Below are positions 20,858 through 32,695 of a stretch of 64,000 bases of DNA, piece after piece. The stretch comes from Roridomyces roridus. Taxonomy: Eukaryota; Basidiomycota; Agaricomycetes; Agaricales; Mycenaceae. The stretch covers positions 1,488,001-1,552,000 of the forward strand of contig JARKIF010000001.1 of NCBI GenBank assembly GCA_029378245.1. The letters are read 5' to 3'. The first letter of the stretch is position 1, and each line of letters starts with the position of its first letter. Under the pieces are notes generated by a model. That model saw only the letters and a program-made list of their open reading frames with translations, was not told where the DNA came from and ran no database searches. Position numbers and translations under genes: made by a program.

Positions 20858-22400
20858 ATGAAAACACTCTTCATCGCCCCTCATCGCGACAACTGTGCTA
20901 CGTGTAAATTGGGCAGTACGTTTTGAGTGAGGTCTCCGTAAACAATCGCTCACTACCTTTGCTGTAGAGGCTCTGACCAATGCTACGGGCGCGAGGACCG
21001 CAATCAGCAAAAAACGCAGACCCTTTGTCGATCAGATGTGAGCAGCGTGCCTCTCTACCCGAGCGTGCTCACAAGAGACATGCAACAGTTTGAAGGCGTA
21101 TGTGGTCGTGACAGGCAAGAAAACCGACTTCCTCACGGCAACCGAACTGGGAGACCTTGCCATCGCCGCATACCTCGCCCACAATACCTCCGACCCCGGT
21201 ACGAACTCCGCGGGCATCCGGCTGTCCATAATCCACATTCTGCCAAAGGTGTTCAACACTGGAGGGTGGTGGAGAGACATAGAGTCTTCTCACGCCGCGG
21301 GGCGTCGGTGTATGTGGTCTTGCTCAATCAGATTCGCTGCTTACCAGGTCAAAGACTACGGCTTGCGCTTCAAGGACACGGTGTTGAACCAAGGTCCAAC
21401 TCAAGAGGGAAGCGTAGCGGATGACGAACAGCAAGATGTGGAAGAGCAAGAGGAGGACGAAGGAAGCGTCGCGGACGACGAACAGCAAGACCTGGAAGAG
21501 CAAGAGGAGGACGATCTTCACCTTTTGAACCAGATTCGCGAACAGGCAGCCGAGATTCTAAAGTTGAAGGCACAGTTGGATCACTCTCTCCTCACTCCAG
21601 CCTCCAAAAGCACCTCCCATTTCCAATCTGTAGGCTCGAAGAAGGAGACGACTGGAGAGGGTGTGTCGGTGAAGAAAGGGAAAGGCAAGGAAAGGGCACA
21701 CCCCGAGTTCGGGAGAGTGCCAAAGAGAAAGATTCAGCAGCAGGATGAAGTCGAGAACGAAGAGCCGGCCCCGAACAGGAACAAGACTCTCAAGCGGAAG
21801 AGAGACATGGACGACGTCCCAGATGCCACGCAGCTCCCCGAGAAAAAGAAGTATCAGATGTCTGCATCTTTCGATTACACGCAGGGCGCCATTCAGTCCA
21901 CTGCCAATGCCGTACCATGGTCCTCGACCACCCAGCTCCACGAGTATCAGTTGTCCGCCCCTCCTTCGTCTTTCAATTACATGCAGCGCACTGTTCATTC
22001 CACCCCCAATGTCGTACCATGGTCCTCGACCACCCAGTTCCCCGAGTATCAGTTGTCTGCCCCTCCTCCGTCTTTCAATTACACGCAGGGTGCTCTTCAT
22101 TCCACTGCCAATGTCGTACCATGGTCCTCGACCACGCATTTGGCTGCCCCTCTTCCGTCTTTCGATCACACGCAGAGCGCCGTTCATTCCACCGCCAATG
22201 CCGTACCACTATGGTCCTTTCTCCCCGATCCTGCTGCCCCCGTATTGTTACCTATTCCCAACCCTGCGGCGTACGATTCGCGTTGGCATGGGCCACCACA
22301 GATGTGGACATACGCATCTCCCTTTGCATCGCAGTACGTCCCGGACCCCGATAAGCAGCAGGAGTGCATGTGGCATGCGCCCGCCCCGTTTAGTTTTTAG
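20858..22400 (+). CDS. Hypothetical protein with acidic and aromatic tandem repeats
   Basis: Exons 20858-20915, 20968-21037 and 21089-22400 join in frame to 479 aa. The N-terminal 130 residues form a globular-looking part (ILKAYVVVTGKKTDFLTATE, LGDLAIAAYLAHNTSD) after a basic KKRRPF patch. Next come two copies of an 18-residue acidic unit, EGSVADDEQQDVEEQEED, then a Lys-rich nuclear signal-like segment (LKRKRDMDDV). From 21860 to 22215 there are about four copies of a unit of roughly 35 residues built on SFNYTQGALHSTANVVPWSS. The role is unknown; a nuclear location is a guess from the basic stretches. The start codon and earlier exons are uncertain. Confidence 0.45.
21860..22215 (+). repeat. 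Tandem repeat of about 105 bp inside a coding exon
   Basis: Three to four imperfect copies carry TTTCAATTACACGCAG...CCACTGCCAATG...CCATGGTCCTCGACCAC. Copies begin near 21868, 21969, 22071 and 22159. The period is close to a multiple of three and the frame is kept through all copies. Confidence 0.75.
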
Positions 22401-22718
22401 GAGACTGCCCGCTTGTTCCTTTTATTATGCTGCTCAGTGCGTATGCCAGTTGCATTTTGGTTTGCTCGGACTGATCTTTGATAGAACTGCTCTCAATGCT
22501 GGATACGACTGAACTGGAGGAATTGGCGAATGCTTTCTGACATCGAGACTGCTGTTTTTACTCATCGATGTTGCCTTTTTTGACCCTGACGCAATACACC
22601 GTGGTGTCCCAAGATACAGTACTACTCTGTCCCGACCGAGCGAGATGTTTGAATGATGTCCAGGTGGTTCTGAAAAACCTGTAGATACAAACTGTTGTGA
22701 CTATGAATTTGTCTTACA

Positions 22719-22744
22719 TTCCGCGCTCAACGTTGAGCGCGGAA
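22719..22744. repeat. Perfect 26-bp palindrome
   Basis: TTCCGCGCTCAAC is followed at once by its exact reverse complement GTTGAGCGCGGAA. It lies in intergenic DNA, about 65 bp before the second copy of the 100-bp direct repeat. Confidence 0.9.
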
Positions 22745-22808
22745 ATCAAGTACTACGGACTGCGTCTTAGCGGCCAATGTCCTGTATTCGTAGAATAAAC
22801 CCATTTAA

Positions 22809-22905
22809 CTGTACGCACGCTCTCTTGGTTTTCCCGTTTGGTCTATGCTACGTATCTAAGTGTTCTACGATATATATTCCGAATGCATTATCCACGAGAT
22901 GCAGC
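22809..22905 (+). repeat. Direct repeat, copy 2 (about 100 bp)
   Basis: Begins TGTACGCACGCTCTCTTGG and ends near TTATCCACGAGATG. It is the partner of 19469-19571 and lies just beyond the 3' end of the minus-strand AIG2-like gene. Confidence 0.75.
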
Positions 22906-22973
22906 CTGCCTGCGGTCGACTTCGGTGAAATCTGGGTTTTGTCTGGCGCCATTGCCGTACCTCGTATGCATTC

Positions 22974-23594
22974 TCAACCTTGGGATAGGTACGTTCGAGA
23001 GACTACTAACCATTTCCACGCATTCGTCCGCACAAAGTCGTCGAAATCCCAGATGTCGCCGATTAGACCAGAGATGTCTTTGTAGACGTAGGTCTCTACC
23101 TCTACGATTGGCGAGAGGTCTGAATCGGCAGGTAGGGGTGTTACTGCCTCAGGTATGGAGTATTCTGACAGAGGGAGGAGAGAGCTCAGTGGGTGGACAG
23201 ACGCCTGTTCGCGTGTGTATTCGGAACCTTCGAAGAGGTCGAGGTAAGCTAGGTCGGCGGCAGTGAGACCTGTTACGAGCGTGCCGCGGACCGAGCATTC
23301 TTCGCGAGAAATGTCGTGCGAGAAGAAGGCGCGGCTGGAGCTGTAGGGTAGTATTCCTGGGTAGTCGGCGTCCTGTTCATTGCTCGATGGAATGTGTGGG
23401 GAGGCTAAGAGAGCATACTTTGACGCAATGGCGGGTGTATTGCTACAGTGAGTTTAGCACGCGGGGGGCGACGATCTGTACACCCTTACCAGTAACACAG
23501 CAGGGCAGATTTGGAGATGGGCGCCATCGTTTCCTATGACCCGTTGGAGGATTTTTGGATGCATGAGGGTGCCGTAGAAGAATGCGGAGGACAT
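22974..23594 (-). CDS. AIG2-like gamma-glutamylcyclotransferase family protein
   Basis: Exons 23594-23490, 23442-23419 and 23372-22974 give 175 aa. The first strand is MSSAFFYGTLMHPKILQRVI, with the YGTL substrate loop of this family. GTLVTGLTAADLAYLDLFEG carries the Glu expected to act as base, followed by YTREQA and VEVETYVYKD. DYPGILPY matches the usual position of the third strand. Fungal AIG2-like members of about 160-190 aa are widespread. Related enzymes release 5-oxoproline from gamma-glutamyl amines or peptides, but the substrate of this branch is not known. It is cytosolic, with no signal. It is divergent from CTU2, with starts about 100 bp apart. Confidence 0.85.
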
Positions 23595-23696
23595 GGTAGT
23601 AGCGTAGCGTGAATCTGAAGCTTCGAAGATGGTCGACGCGAAGATTAGATCCGCGGTTAAGGTGGCGGTGTTATTCTGCTGCTTTCGACCGCCATC

Positions 23697-25461
23697 ATGG
23701 CCGAGTCTTGCGGCAATCCTTCCTCGGAGCAGGATGCCCTCATGCTCCGTGAGCAGCTCTCCCACAGTTGGAACATCTGGCTCAAGCATCCGCAGGTCGC
23801 TCGAAATTCGACAAGTCCAATATCTGCATCAAGTGCAAGGTCAATCCGGGCAATGTGGTTATTCGCCACGCGGTTATTGCAAGTGCGTGTTCGTATCTCA
23901 CCAAAGGGCCAGATCTCTTAATTTTACCAGGGAATGTTTCTTTCCCCTCGTCTCTTCCAAGTTTCGACGCGCACTCGTTCCTGCGATCAACCCAGGACCC
24001 ATCCCCGACACGCCCCGGAAGAAAAAAGGCAGTCTCAAAGCCGCAGGGAATCTCTGTATCGGGTTCTCCGGCGGATTAGGATCCTCCGTTCTCCTCGATC
24101 TCGTCACCGAGTCCTACTTTCCTTCCGAGAATGGTAATACGAAAGGCGGCTCGGACCATCCAAGGCACCACGAGAAAGTGTGGGACCATGGTACGGTGTG
24201 TTATGTGGAGATTTGCAGTGCGTTACCTGGTGTAAGTTGGGTTGTTGCTGCGTGAGGCGGCTTTTGATTCACGGATAGACTAGGGATCGGACGGAGGAGG
24301 TGCGCGCCCTGGTCAGCGAGTACAGGCATTTTGAGTTTTTGCCTCTGCGCATTGAAGATGCTTTCGACGAGGCGTGGTGGGCAAAGGTCGGTGGCCGGGG
24401 TCTTGAGTCAAATATGACTGTAGATTTGGCCGACGAAGGTGTGTTCCTTGTGCACTCCCTTCTCCTGACCATTCATTGTCCGGTAGATCTCATCCTATCG
24501 CAGTCAACCACATCTGACAACTCCGTTGCGGCGTTGCACTCCTACATCTCCAGTCTGCCTACTCAGACCGCTGTTCCATCAGCTATTCAAACGCTCATCC
24601 GTTTGCTACTGCTACACACCGCACGCTCAACCGGGAGCTCACACTTGCTTCTCGGCACTTCATTGACCTCCCTTTCCGTGTCCCTCATCTCATCCATCTC
24701 CCAAGGCGGGGGTTTCGTGGTCCGAGAGGAAGCACAGGAAGAGTGGCAGCCTACTGTTGAATCGAAGAGGACAGTAAGAGTGAATAGGCCGCTCAGGGAT
24801 ATTGGGATGAAGGAGTGTGCGATGTGGGCTTGGTGGAAGGGAGTCCACATCCCCGGAAAGGAGAATTATCTCGGAGGGAAACAGGGTATTGGCGCGTTGA
24901 CCAAAAGTGAGTCTTTAGTTTTCCTCCGTCTCCGAATATTGACGTGTTACTCCAGATTTTATTGTGGGGCTGGAACGCGACTATCCCTCCACGGTTTCCA
25001 CCATTGCGCGAACTTGTGGCAAGCTGGCGCCGAAAGATAGTTCCGATTCATCGTGTATACTCTGCGGACGGTATGGTACTATATTCGTCGGCTCGTATTT
25101 TCTCTGAATTGGTGTCTTGCAGACCAGCCCAACCAGGTGTCCAGGAGTGGAAAGCTCAGCATATCAATACGTTCTTTCGCAGAAGCCCGATCTTGCCTCA
25201 CCGCCCCCGCATCTGCAGAATATGACTCCGCAGATACCGCCAGTTGCACCTGCGTCCCAGTCTTCACTGACTCCGCGTCTGTGTTACGCTTGTCACACGA
25301 CACTAACGAGTCGAAGCAGTCGAGGTTCGACCGCATCTGGAAATCATATAAATTCGACCCCGCTTCCTGTTTGGGTAGTCTCAGAGTTGGATGGTGTCGG
25401 GCATAGGAAGATGGGGGAGAAAGAGATGAAGGAGTCTATATCAGAGTATTTGTTGGAGTAG
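23697..25461 (+). CDS. CTU2: Cytoplasmic tRNA 2-thiolation protein 2 (Ctu2/Ncs2), with two one-base frame gaps
   Basis: Exons 23697-23748, 23796-23882, 23931-24231, 24279-24438, 24487-24906, 24956-25070 and 25123-25461 give 491 aa if two bases are restored. Zinc-type pairs CIKCK and YCKECF, the PP-loop-like SGGLGSSVLLDLV, then IEDAFDEAWW, HLLLGTSLTSLSVSLISSIS and C-terminal CILCGR and LCYACHTTL match Ctu2. With Ctu1 it thiolates the wobble uridine of tRNA Lys, Glu and Gln in the cytoplasm. The frame slips between VVIRHA and YCKECF (TT run at 23873) and near 25175 (TTT run). One extra T at each run restores it. Both slips are single-base undercalls in homopolymers, so sequencing error is more likely than loss of the gene. 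Confidence 0.85.
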
Positions 25462-25529
25462 GATTAGACCGCGTCGAGACGCGTCGTGATGACAGTCACT
25501 TGATCTTGCGCTCTCCTTCTCCCGACGCG

Positions 25530-27616
25530 ATGCTGAAGATGTTCACTTCGCCGCGACCTGAGCTCGGCCAGGCCAAGAAGAACACAGTTTTGGTGTCGCA
25601 CGGGCGGCCTCCATGGTACGCTTTGGTGCCGCATTCGAATGCGATCCTCAAAACTGCGCTCAAGGTATGGCGAGGATGGCCATCGGATTAGCGACTCGTA
25701 CGTTATCGGGATTGCTGGTGAGACTAGTCCGATACGCGCTAAACTCGACGACTAAAACCTTTCCGACTAGGTGGATCGGGGAGCGGCAAGGTTAGCGCAC
25801 ACAAACTCCCAGCAAGAAAGGCTCAAATGGCCACAAGACGCACGTCGCCCGTCAAATAGTCAAAGCTTTAGGCTCCATCCCCAGCGTCGTCATCCTCTCC
25901 CAAGATTCGTTCTACAAGAAACACACTCCGGAGCAGCTGGTTCTCGCCCATGCCAGCGCGTTTGATTTCGACCACCCCGACAGCATCGACATGCCGCTCT
26001 TTGCCGAGTGCCTGTCGCAGTTGAAATCGTGCCAACAGGCGAACATTCCAGTGTATTCGTTCAAGACGCATCAACGGGAGGATGAGGGCAGGTACCTATA
26101 CGGAGCGACCATTATTATCACCGAGGGCATTATGGCGCTGCAAGATCCCGGGTTGAGGGAGTTGTATGATCTCAAGGTGTCTTGAGGACCTCTTTCGCCA
26201 CTTGTTTTGTTCTCAAGAGGATGCAGCTATTCGTCCAGTGCGACTCTGATCTCATGCTTGCTCGACGGTTAAAGCGCGATGTGGCGGAGCGCGGAAGGAC
26301 GGTTAATGGGATTTTGGAACAGTGCGTGCTTCTGGCTGCTACTTTACTCTACTCACAAGCTACAGGTACCTTCGTTATGTTAAGCCTGCGTATGATAATT
26401 TCGTTTTACCATCTCAACGGCATGCGGACATTGTGAGCACCATCCGTTGTATAGTTCAGAACCTCACTCTTTTTTTTTTGCGTAGATAGTCCCGGGTTCT
26501 AATAACGCGGTGGCCATTGATATAATTTCTACACATATCCGCCGCCAGCTGCAGGAACGCTCCAACTCATTCAGGCCGAAAATGGCTATGCCCCATTTAT
26601 TCCCCAGTATATCCGGCAAGACTGTCCAGGATCTTAACCTCACTGTTCTACCTCAGACGCCTCAATTGCAGGTGCGTTTCTTGTTCCTGCTTCATTCCAG
26701 CGCCCTAATTTGCGCAGGGAATATTCACTATCCTCCGCTCGAGGACAACGAGTAGGCAAGACTTTATTTTCTTCGTGGATAGGCTCAGTACGGTGGTCAT
26801 GGAGCACGCTCTGCGGTATTTGCCATTCGCTCCGTACACCGTCACGACGCCTCTGGAGCTTCCATTCACGGGCAAAGTTATGGATGCGAAAGTAGGAATA
26901 CTTCGCTTTCACAGATTCTCGCTAAAATTGCGTGCAGTACGTCTGCGGCGTATCCATCCTACGATCGTGCGTGTCCTTCTCTGTTTTCCTGACTCTGTCT
27001 AAAATAATTACAGTGGCGGAGCACTCGAAAGAGGCTTCCGACGAGTGCTCCATGACGTGCCTATGGGCTCTCTGCTCGTGCAGTCCAACGACCACGATGG
27101 AGAGCCGTTGCTACTGCACGTCATGCTCCCGGTCTGCTTGCGTGACCGCCGAACGTCGGGGGATGCCTATGTGTTTCTGCTTGACGCACAGATTGGGACT
27201 GGCGCCGCCGCCTTTATGGCCGTCCGAATCCTCTTGGGTGCGCCCGATGCAGATTTCCATCTTACAATCACCAATGTCTTGCTAGATCATGGTGTGAAGC
27301 CTGAGCATATCATCTTTGTCACGTTCTTGGTGGCCAAGGGAGGAGGTGAGTACAAAATATTATTGCTCTCGTGCACCTGTTCATATACCTTCCACAGGCA
27401 TCTCTGTCCTCCGCCGAGCATTCCCGCAAATCAAAATTGTTACCGCGGGAGTGGACGATATTATGGAGGAAGGGTGGCTCGACGGGTTGGAAGAGGGCGA
27501 AGGGCGCCAGGTATGGGCCATGATGCCTGGCTTTGGTCAAATGGGTGAGTTTTGTTGTTGGATTCTGAATTCATGGCGTGGCTGAACAAGATTTAGGCGA
27601 TCGTTATTATTTGTGA
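25530..27616 (+). CDS. URK1: Uridine kinase / uracil phosphoribosyltransferase fusion (Urk1-like)
   Basis: Twelve exons (25530-25615, 25665-25717, 25771-25790, 25838-26176, 26227-26321, 26366-26432, 26486-26671, 26718-26891, 26938-26966, 27014-27345, 27398-27544, 27597-27616) give 515 aa. The kinase half has a P-loop IGIAGGSGSGKTH, VVILSQDSFYK, FDFDHPDSID and TIIITEGIMAL, then RRLKRDVAERGR. The C-terminal half is UPRT-like: GVSILRSGGALERGF, and the closing MPGFGQMGDRYYL. It makes UMP from uridine (salvage); the UPRT half of eukaryotic uridine kinases is often inactive. It is cytosolic. The start was chosen because HGRPPWYGEDG joins across the first intron. It lies only 68 bp after CTU2. Confidence 0.93.
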
Positions 27617-28155
27617 AGTTTGCGGCCGCATCTATTTATTCATATAAGGACATGGTACGCTACACACAAAGGAATCATTCGAGGTTGGGTCGGGGAGAAC
27701 AATGCACATGATATAGTAGTAGTATCGGCATCGTGATCCGAGTTGCCAACATTTCCAAACTCGTCAAAAACTCGTCGCACTCCTGGACAACCTTCATACC
27801 CACCAAATGCCCACCACTGGACATCCTCCTCATTCAGAAGACCTGTGAAGATTCAAGAATGCATTTCATGAGACCACCACTTCATTGGTCTTTCTTTCCT
27901 CCTTGTTTAAAACATCTACCGGACGGTGCATCCCTTCCTTGCAATGCTGGATTTGCTCTTTTTTCTTTCTTTCAGTGATCCGGCGCGTATCGGGCCGTCA
28001 ATCCTTTGACGCGATCACGGCTTGCAGTGATCGTTTTGACTGGGACGTTACAGTACTTACGGTCTCAAGATTCACAAGAACAGAAGGCGAGTACATATTG
28101 TATTTGGAATATCCCGGTACGTATATTGTTCAATATCCACTTCATTTCAACCCCT
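27617..28155. other. Intergenic stretch, nothing recognised
   Basis: No frame with coding features on either strand. Stretches are AT-rich and pyrimidine-rich, with no TATA box or repeat noted. Confidence 0.4.
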
Positions 28156-29523
28156 TCACACCTCAGAATCGGCGTGCTTTGCCGGTGGAGTTGCGGTTTT
28201 GCGCAATAACAGACAGCGTACGATATCCTTCACGCAGTCAGAAGCGTGCAACACGAAGGAAAGGACGTGGCTCACGCGTTGCGTTCCAAAACAAATGGCG
28301 CCCATCAATGGTACTGTAAGCGCACGGCGCATTAGAGGGGTAGTATACACGAGGAAAATGAAGTCACATAATGGCAGTAGCGTGCCCCAAATGGCAGTAG
28401 CCAATTCATTCTTTACATTGGTCGACGTTGCAAAAGCCCCGAGTCTGGCCTGTTATCAGTCGTGTGTAACAGGTTCTCAATGAGCCGACATACCCCAACC
28501 CAATTGAAGCCTGTAGAGTAAATACCAGAATCCGGACCAGCGACGACAGAGACAAATCAGTCGAGGAGATTGTCATATGCCGAAATAAACGCCAGTTGCG
28601 GTACAGAATCGCCATAGTCCACACTGGATTCTGGGTCAGAAATGATACGACATTGGGATCGGCTTTGGATCGCCTCGGAGAACTCACGTATGAGAGGGGC
28701 CATGCCTAATGCGATAACACAGAGTATCGCGGTTAGTCGACCCCTGTAGCGACGACGGTGAGGAACCTTTCGCAGGTTGCAAGGAAACGCACTGAAAATT
28801 ATCCACGCTGCCAATGGAACAGTACATATGGTCTGGACCGCGTTCAATATCGGCGAAATCATGGACGGCCTATCGCTGACATTCAGATACAGAAACGGAG
28901 AGTTTGAGGACTCACGATCAACGCCTCGGCACAAACGGCCTCGAAAATTGCCCATGGTATGATTAGAAGCTGGCGACGTCGAAGTAATAAGTTCGCAAGA
29001 ATGGAGAACCTCTTGGCGGTTTTCCGAAACAACTTACATATCGGGTGTACTTGGGATTAGGTTTTTTGAACAGAGCGCTGGTCAACCGGAGATGGACCCG
29101 AATATGATAAATGTCGAGATATTGTCAAGTTGACCAGTGCTTACATCGACAATGAAGGCCAGTCCGGTAGTGGCGGTCCTGGAAGATAGTCAAGTTCGAG
29201 CAGGAAGTCTATCAGAACAGACTTGCAAGGTTGCTAGGCTCATTTTCAGTAATCTGCAAATACTCTGGACAATACATACGAGAAGCATAGACCAACACCA
29301 TTTGAAGGGCGCATATTCCATTGGGCGGCTTTGGACCAAACTGATGACCCAGAAGGAGAGTGTAGGAAGCCGCATAGACCATCCGCGACATTATCATACT
29401 ATACCAGGTTTGGCTGCGTCGGATCTGTGGCGAGAGTGATGCTGTAATCAAGAGTACAGAGAGGAGGAAGAGCCCAAAGACCGCAAAGAAGTTGAAAATG
29501 TAAGTCGGCGCTCGAGAATCCAT
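28156..29523 (-). pseudogene. Seven-membrane-segment receptor-like gene, probably damaged
   Basis: Hydrophobic exon fragments follow in the order of an agaricomycete 7TM family: APTYIFNFFAVFGLFLLSVL, SRMVYAASYTLLLGHQFG, TATTGLAFIVD, ALFKKPNPKYTRYLLIIPWA, VQTICTVPLAAWIIFSAF, SLVRILVFTLQASIGLG and ELATAIWGTLLPL. Two joints fail. The intron after TTGLAFIVD would need to end at 29051 in TTCGG instead of TTCAG. The joint between 28920 and 28875 is one base off. Either the gene is decaying, it uses a GT..GG intron, or there are sequence errors. No family name is certain, and the role as receptor is inferred from topology only. Confidence 0.45.
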
Positions 29524-30731
29524 CTTGCGACTGCAATGTGGAGGGTGCAAAGGAAACCGGTTCCCAGGAACATTGAACTCAAGTCCCCAGAGATATAAGA
29601 GGGCGATTCGTTTCGAATTGGGAAGGGACCGAGAGATGTATCAATACCGGAGAGATGCAATGGGTGTGGGAATCGATTTGGAGGAAGCTTCAAGAAGCAA
29701 CGTGCGTACTGCCAGACCGGCCGACCCGCTCGGAGAACATGAAGTGCGGATTAAAATCTCGCCAAGCGATAAACTGCATTCCCCACAGAATTCGGGAGAT
29801 CATACAAGGCAGGGATTATCGGTACAGAGATTAAAGGGATGGCTGGATGTCGACACAGTAGGATAATCCCAAGGCGAGTGCGAGTGTATACACACGTTCC
29901 TGCCTAATGTGCAGCTCATCTCGTATTGATTCCTTGGCCAATGCAACCAACAGGATGAACAATTGCTATGAATGAGCTCGGCAGACCTGAGCTCGGAGGA
30001 GAGAGTTGAAGTGTAGTAGTAGAAGTCTGGAGCGAGTCAAGTTTCAACAGCCAGGGTCGGGAGTCGACCGCCCGGCGAGTGTCCTGTACCTCGTTCGCAG
30101 TTGGGCGAGTAAGAATGGGAAGAAGGTTGCATGATTCCATCAAGGAGAAGGGGAAGACTAGTTGTGCGGTGTTGATCGATGGGAAGGAGGTGGAAGGTAA
30201 CCAGGTTTCGGACCTCTATCAGGGCAAGTTGGCTCGGCACAAATTAAGGTTGGTGCAGAAAAGGCAGTCGTGGAGTTGGACGTGAGTATCAACTACACCG
30301 CCCTGAAACGCAGGACAACGAAGGAGCAAAAGCGGAGGAGTTCTGTAGCGGATAGCGAGACGGCAGGAAATTGAGTGGTCGCCTCCGAGTCAAGAGTCCA
30401 GCATACGGCAACGACTCGGAAAGTTGAAAGGATTCTAGCAGCAAATAAGTGTCCCAGAATTGTGGCAGATGCCATGTAAAGTTTCAGGCCTCGGAAGCTC
30501 GTTTGCAGTCCTTTTGCAGTCCAAAGCACGAAGGTTGCCGTTCAAATTGCGTTCAAACGACAAACGGCATCACTACATCAGCACCATACCATCACTGCAT
30601 CATCAACCTCTATCCTTTCACGCAACACTACTTTCAGAGAGGCTGTATGCCTACATCATCCACTATGGTTCGAGGGAGTACAAACGAAAGAGCATTAACT
30701 CATTGTCGGCTAGAACGATCGTCGAAGAAGT
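29524..30731. other. Long intergenic region, nothing recognised
   Basis: About 1.2 kb between the 7TM gene (leftward) and the next gene (rightward). Short frames on both strands show no family motif or codon pattern like their neighbours. It presumably holds both promoters. A hydrophobic minus-strand frame at 30293-30529 has no partner exons. Confidence 0.4.
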
Positions 30732-32441
30732 ATGCGCCGTGCAGCAGACCCTTGTCTTGGATTCTATCTATCTCCTACTCCAATCCCACCAGCACCACCT
30801 AGACCGCCCAGCACCCCTCCCGTTGAAGTCCTACAAGTTAGTCTGGAAGAGCTTCCAGACTTGCAAGAAGACGATCCGGAGCAGCAGCTCACAGTAGACG
30901 CATTTCTGCGACGATCTGCTGTCAAGACTTATCGAAAGAAGAAGAGTCGTAGAAACGACCGCGACGTCGTACCATTAGATGCAGATGTTGACGACGAGAT
31001 GTCCGATGCACCGAGAACCCGGCCGCGACAGTCCAAACGCAGCCTCAAGAAACGCATCGTCAAGGCTGCGGTGCAGACGCACGGTGATCCCGACGAGTTC
31101 TTGCTCGAAGAACAAGTGGTTTCGCATTCCAGGACACCGCTTCCATTTGTCGAGGAGCCTCATCTCCCGATTCCAAAGAAGCGCCGCACATGGAGTCTCG
31201 TCGACCCAAAAAAGGCCCTTGCTACCCGCTCCAACGCGTTCCCCGGCAGAGACAAAAGCGCAGGAGGAGATGAACCCAAGAGAGATACGTTGAGTGGATG
31301 GCACGCGACATATGGGATCGTTTACCGAGACGGTTCGGTCATCTCCAAGCGGAAGGGGCGCGGGAAAGGAGGCAAGGCAGCCCAGGAGTCGTTCAAATAT
31401 CCACCATTGTCTTTTGTTGCGCTGCAGGAAGCTGAAAGAAGCTACGCGCTGATGAGAATGCCGCATAGGTAAGTCTCGTCCGTTCTTTTGAGAGTGTAGC
31501 TGACGCCGTATAGTGCACCATTCGAGCCTATCATCGCTCGGTCGACTCGGACTCCACTTGATCTTTTGCCACCCTCCTCAGATATGCCCCCTTCGGACGA
31601 AGCCCCTCATACGCCTCATCCAATAACAGCTGTTCGCGCGGAGTATCCACTGCTGCAATCCTCGCATACGCCCCCTTCGGCGGATCAGTCAGCCACTCCT
31701 ACAACTCATTCAGTAACAGTTGTTGGCATGGAATACACACCCCTGGATATCCCTCTTTTGGCTGATCAACCAGCCACCCCTGCCACTCATCCAGATATGG
31801 CTTCTTCGGCTGCTCAACCGCCCATCCATTCAATGAACCTACCCGTTGTACCCGTTGTACCCGTTGTACCCGTTTCACTCACGTCGCCGCCTGTCGAGAA
31901 CCATTGCGACGTTCTTCACGTCTCACAAAAACCCTTATTGAAACCAATCGGATCTTTCTTCAATCAATTTTTACAGACAGCTCGCTCCGAGACCCAGCTT
32001 CAGAACCAAAAGAAAGCACCACGCAGGGTGTCTCCGAAATCGCATCCAAATCGTTCGAAAGCTTCATTCCTCCGTAGTGCTATCCGTCCAGCCGAAGAAG
32101 TCCATGGTCGCCTCACTTACGCTCCGGACACGTCTACTTTCCAGTTTCCGGTTCCCTCCACTCCGTTCTTTGTACCGTCTAGTCCGAATGCTCTGCAGCC
32201 CACGCCGTATCAAGTTGTGCTTCCCTCCACGCCTCCTACCTCACGCCTGCCGATGTCGTTTGCGGCGACCGAGTCGTCCTTGTTTTCCCCGAATAATCGT
32301 CTTCTTAATCCCCGAGTTTGTGAGTGTCTCGACTCTTTCGTCGGTTTCTCTAACTAATCTGGATAGGATCGTCCGAGAACTTCGGAACGCGTAGCTGCGG
32401 TGTTGCGAGAAGTTGAAGTCTACCCGTATGTACTAGTGTGA
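30732..32441 (+). CDS. Hypothetical disordered basic protein, probably nuclear
   Basis: Exons 30732-31468, 31514-32315 and 32367-32441 join in frame to 537 aa. The protein is rich in Pro, Ser, Thr, Lys and Arg. It has basic clusters (TYRKKKSRRNDRD, RQSKRSLKKRIVK, PIPKKRRTWSL) that look like nuclear signals. One segment looks folded: LSGWHATYGIVYRDGSVISK. Later there is a threefold VVPVVPVVPV microsatellite near 31846 and repeats of APHTPHP-type Pro/His. A short aromatic stretch, LLKPIGSFFNQFLQTARSE, could be a helix. No family was recognised. The last exon is short and inferred from a clean 51-bp intron. Confidence 0.6.
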
Positions 32442-32695
32442 ATGCATGTAAATTCTCCAATGGGAAGGCTGTAGATGGTTCAACGGTTGAGTGAGAGTCG
32501 ATCAATGCCGAGTCGAGGCGACCCGCCGATCCAACGCCGATCACTTGGCGACAGCTTGGCGACACTGCTTTGTGTTGCTTGATTTTGTTCTCTGCTTGCT
32601 GTGTCTTTTGTTCTCTGCCCTCACGCTCTGCTACGCGCTTTACGACCTTTTCTGCTCTGATTACGCCCCATCCAAGTCCAAGAACACGCCCCTTC

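Noticed and set aside
21558..22187. A 209-codon minus-strand repeat frame
   Set aside because: It is the mirror of the in-frame tandem repeats of the plus-strand gene. The plus frame joins to upstream exons, this one does not.
32077..32394. A second frame inside the disordered protein gene at 30732-32441
   Set aside because: It overlaps the main frame, which joins neatly across two introns.
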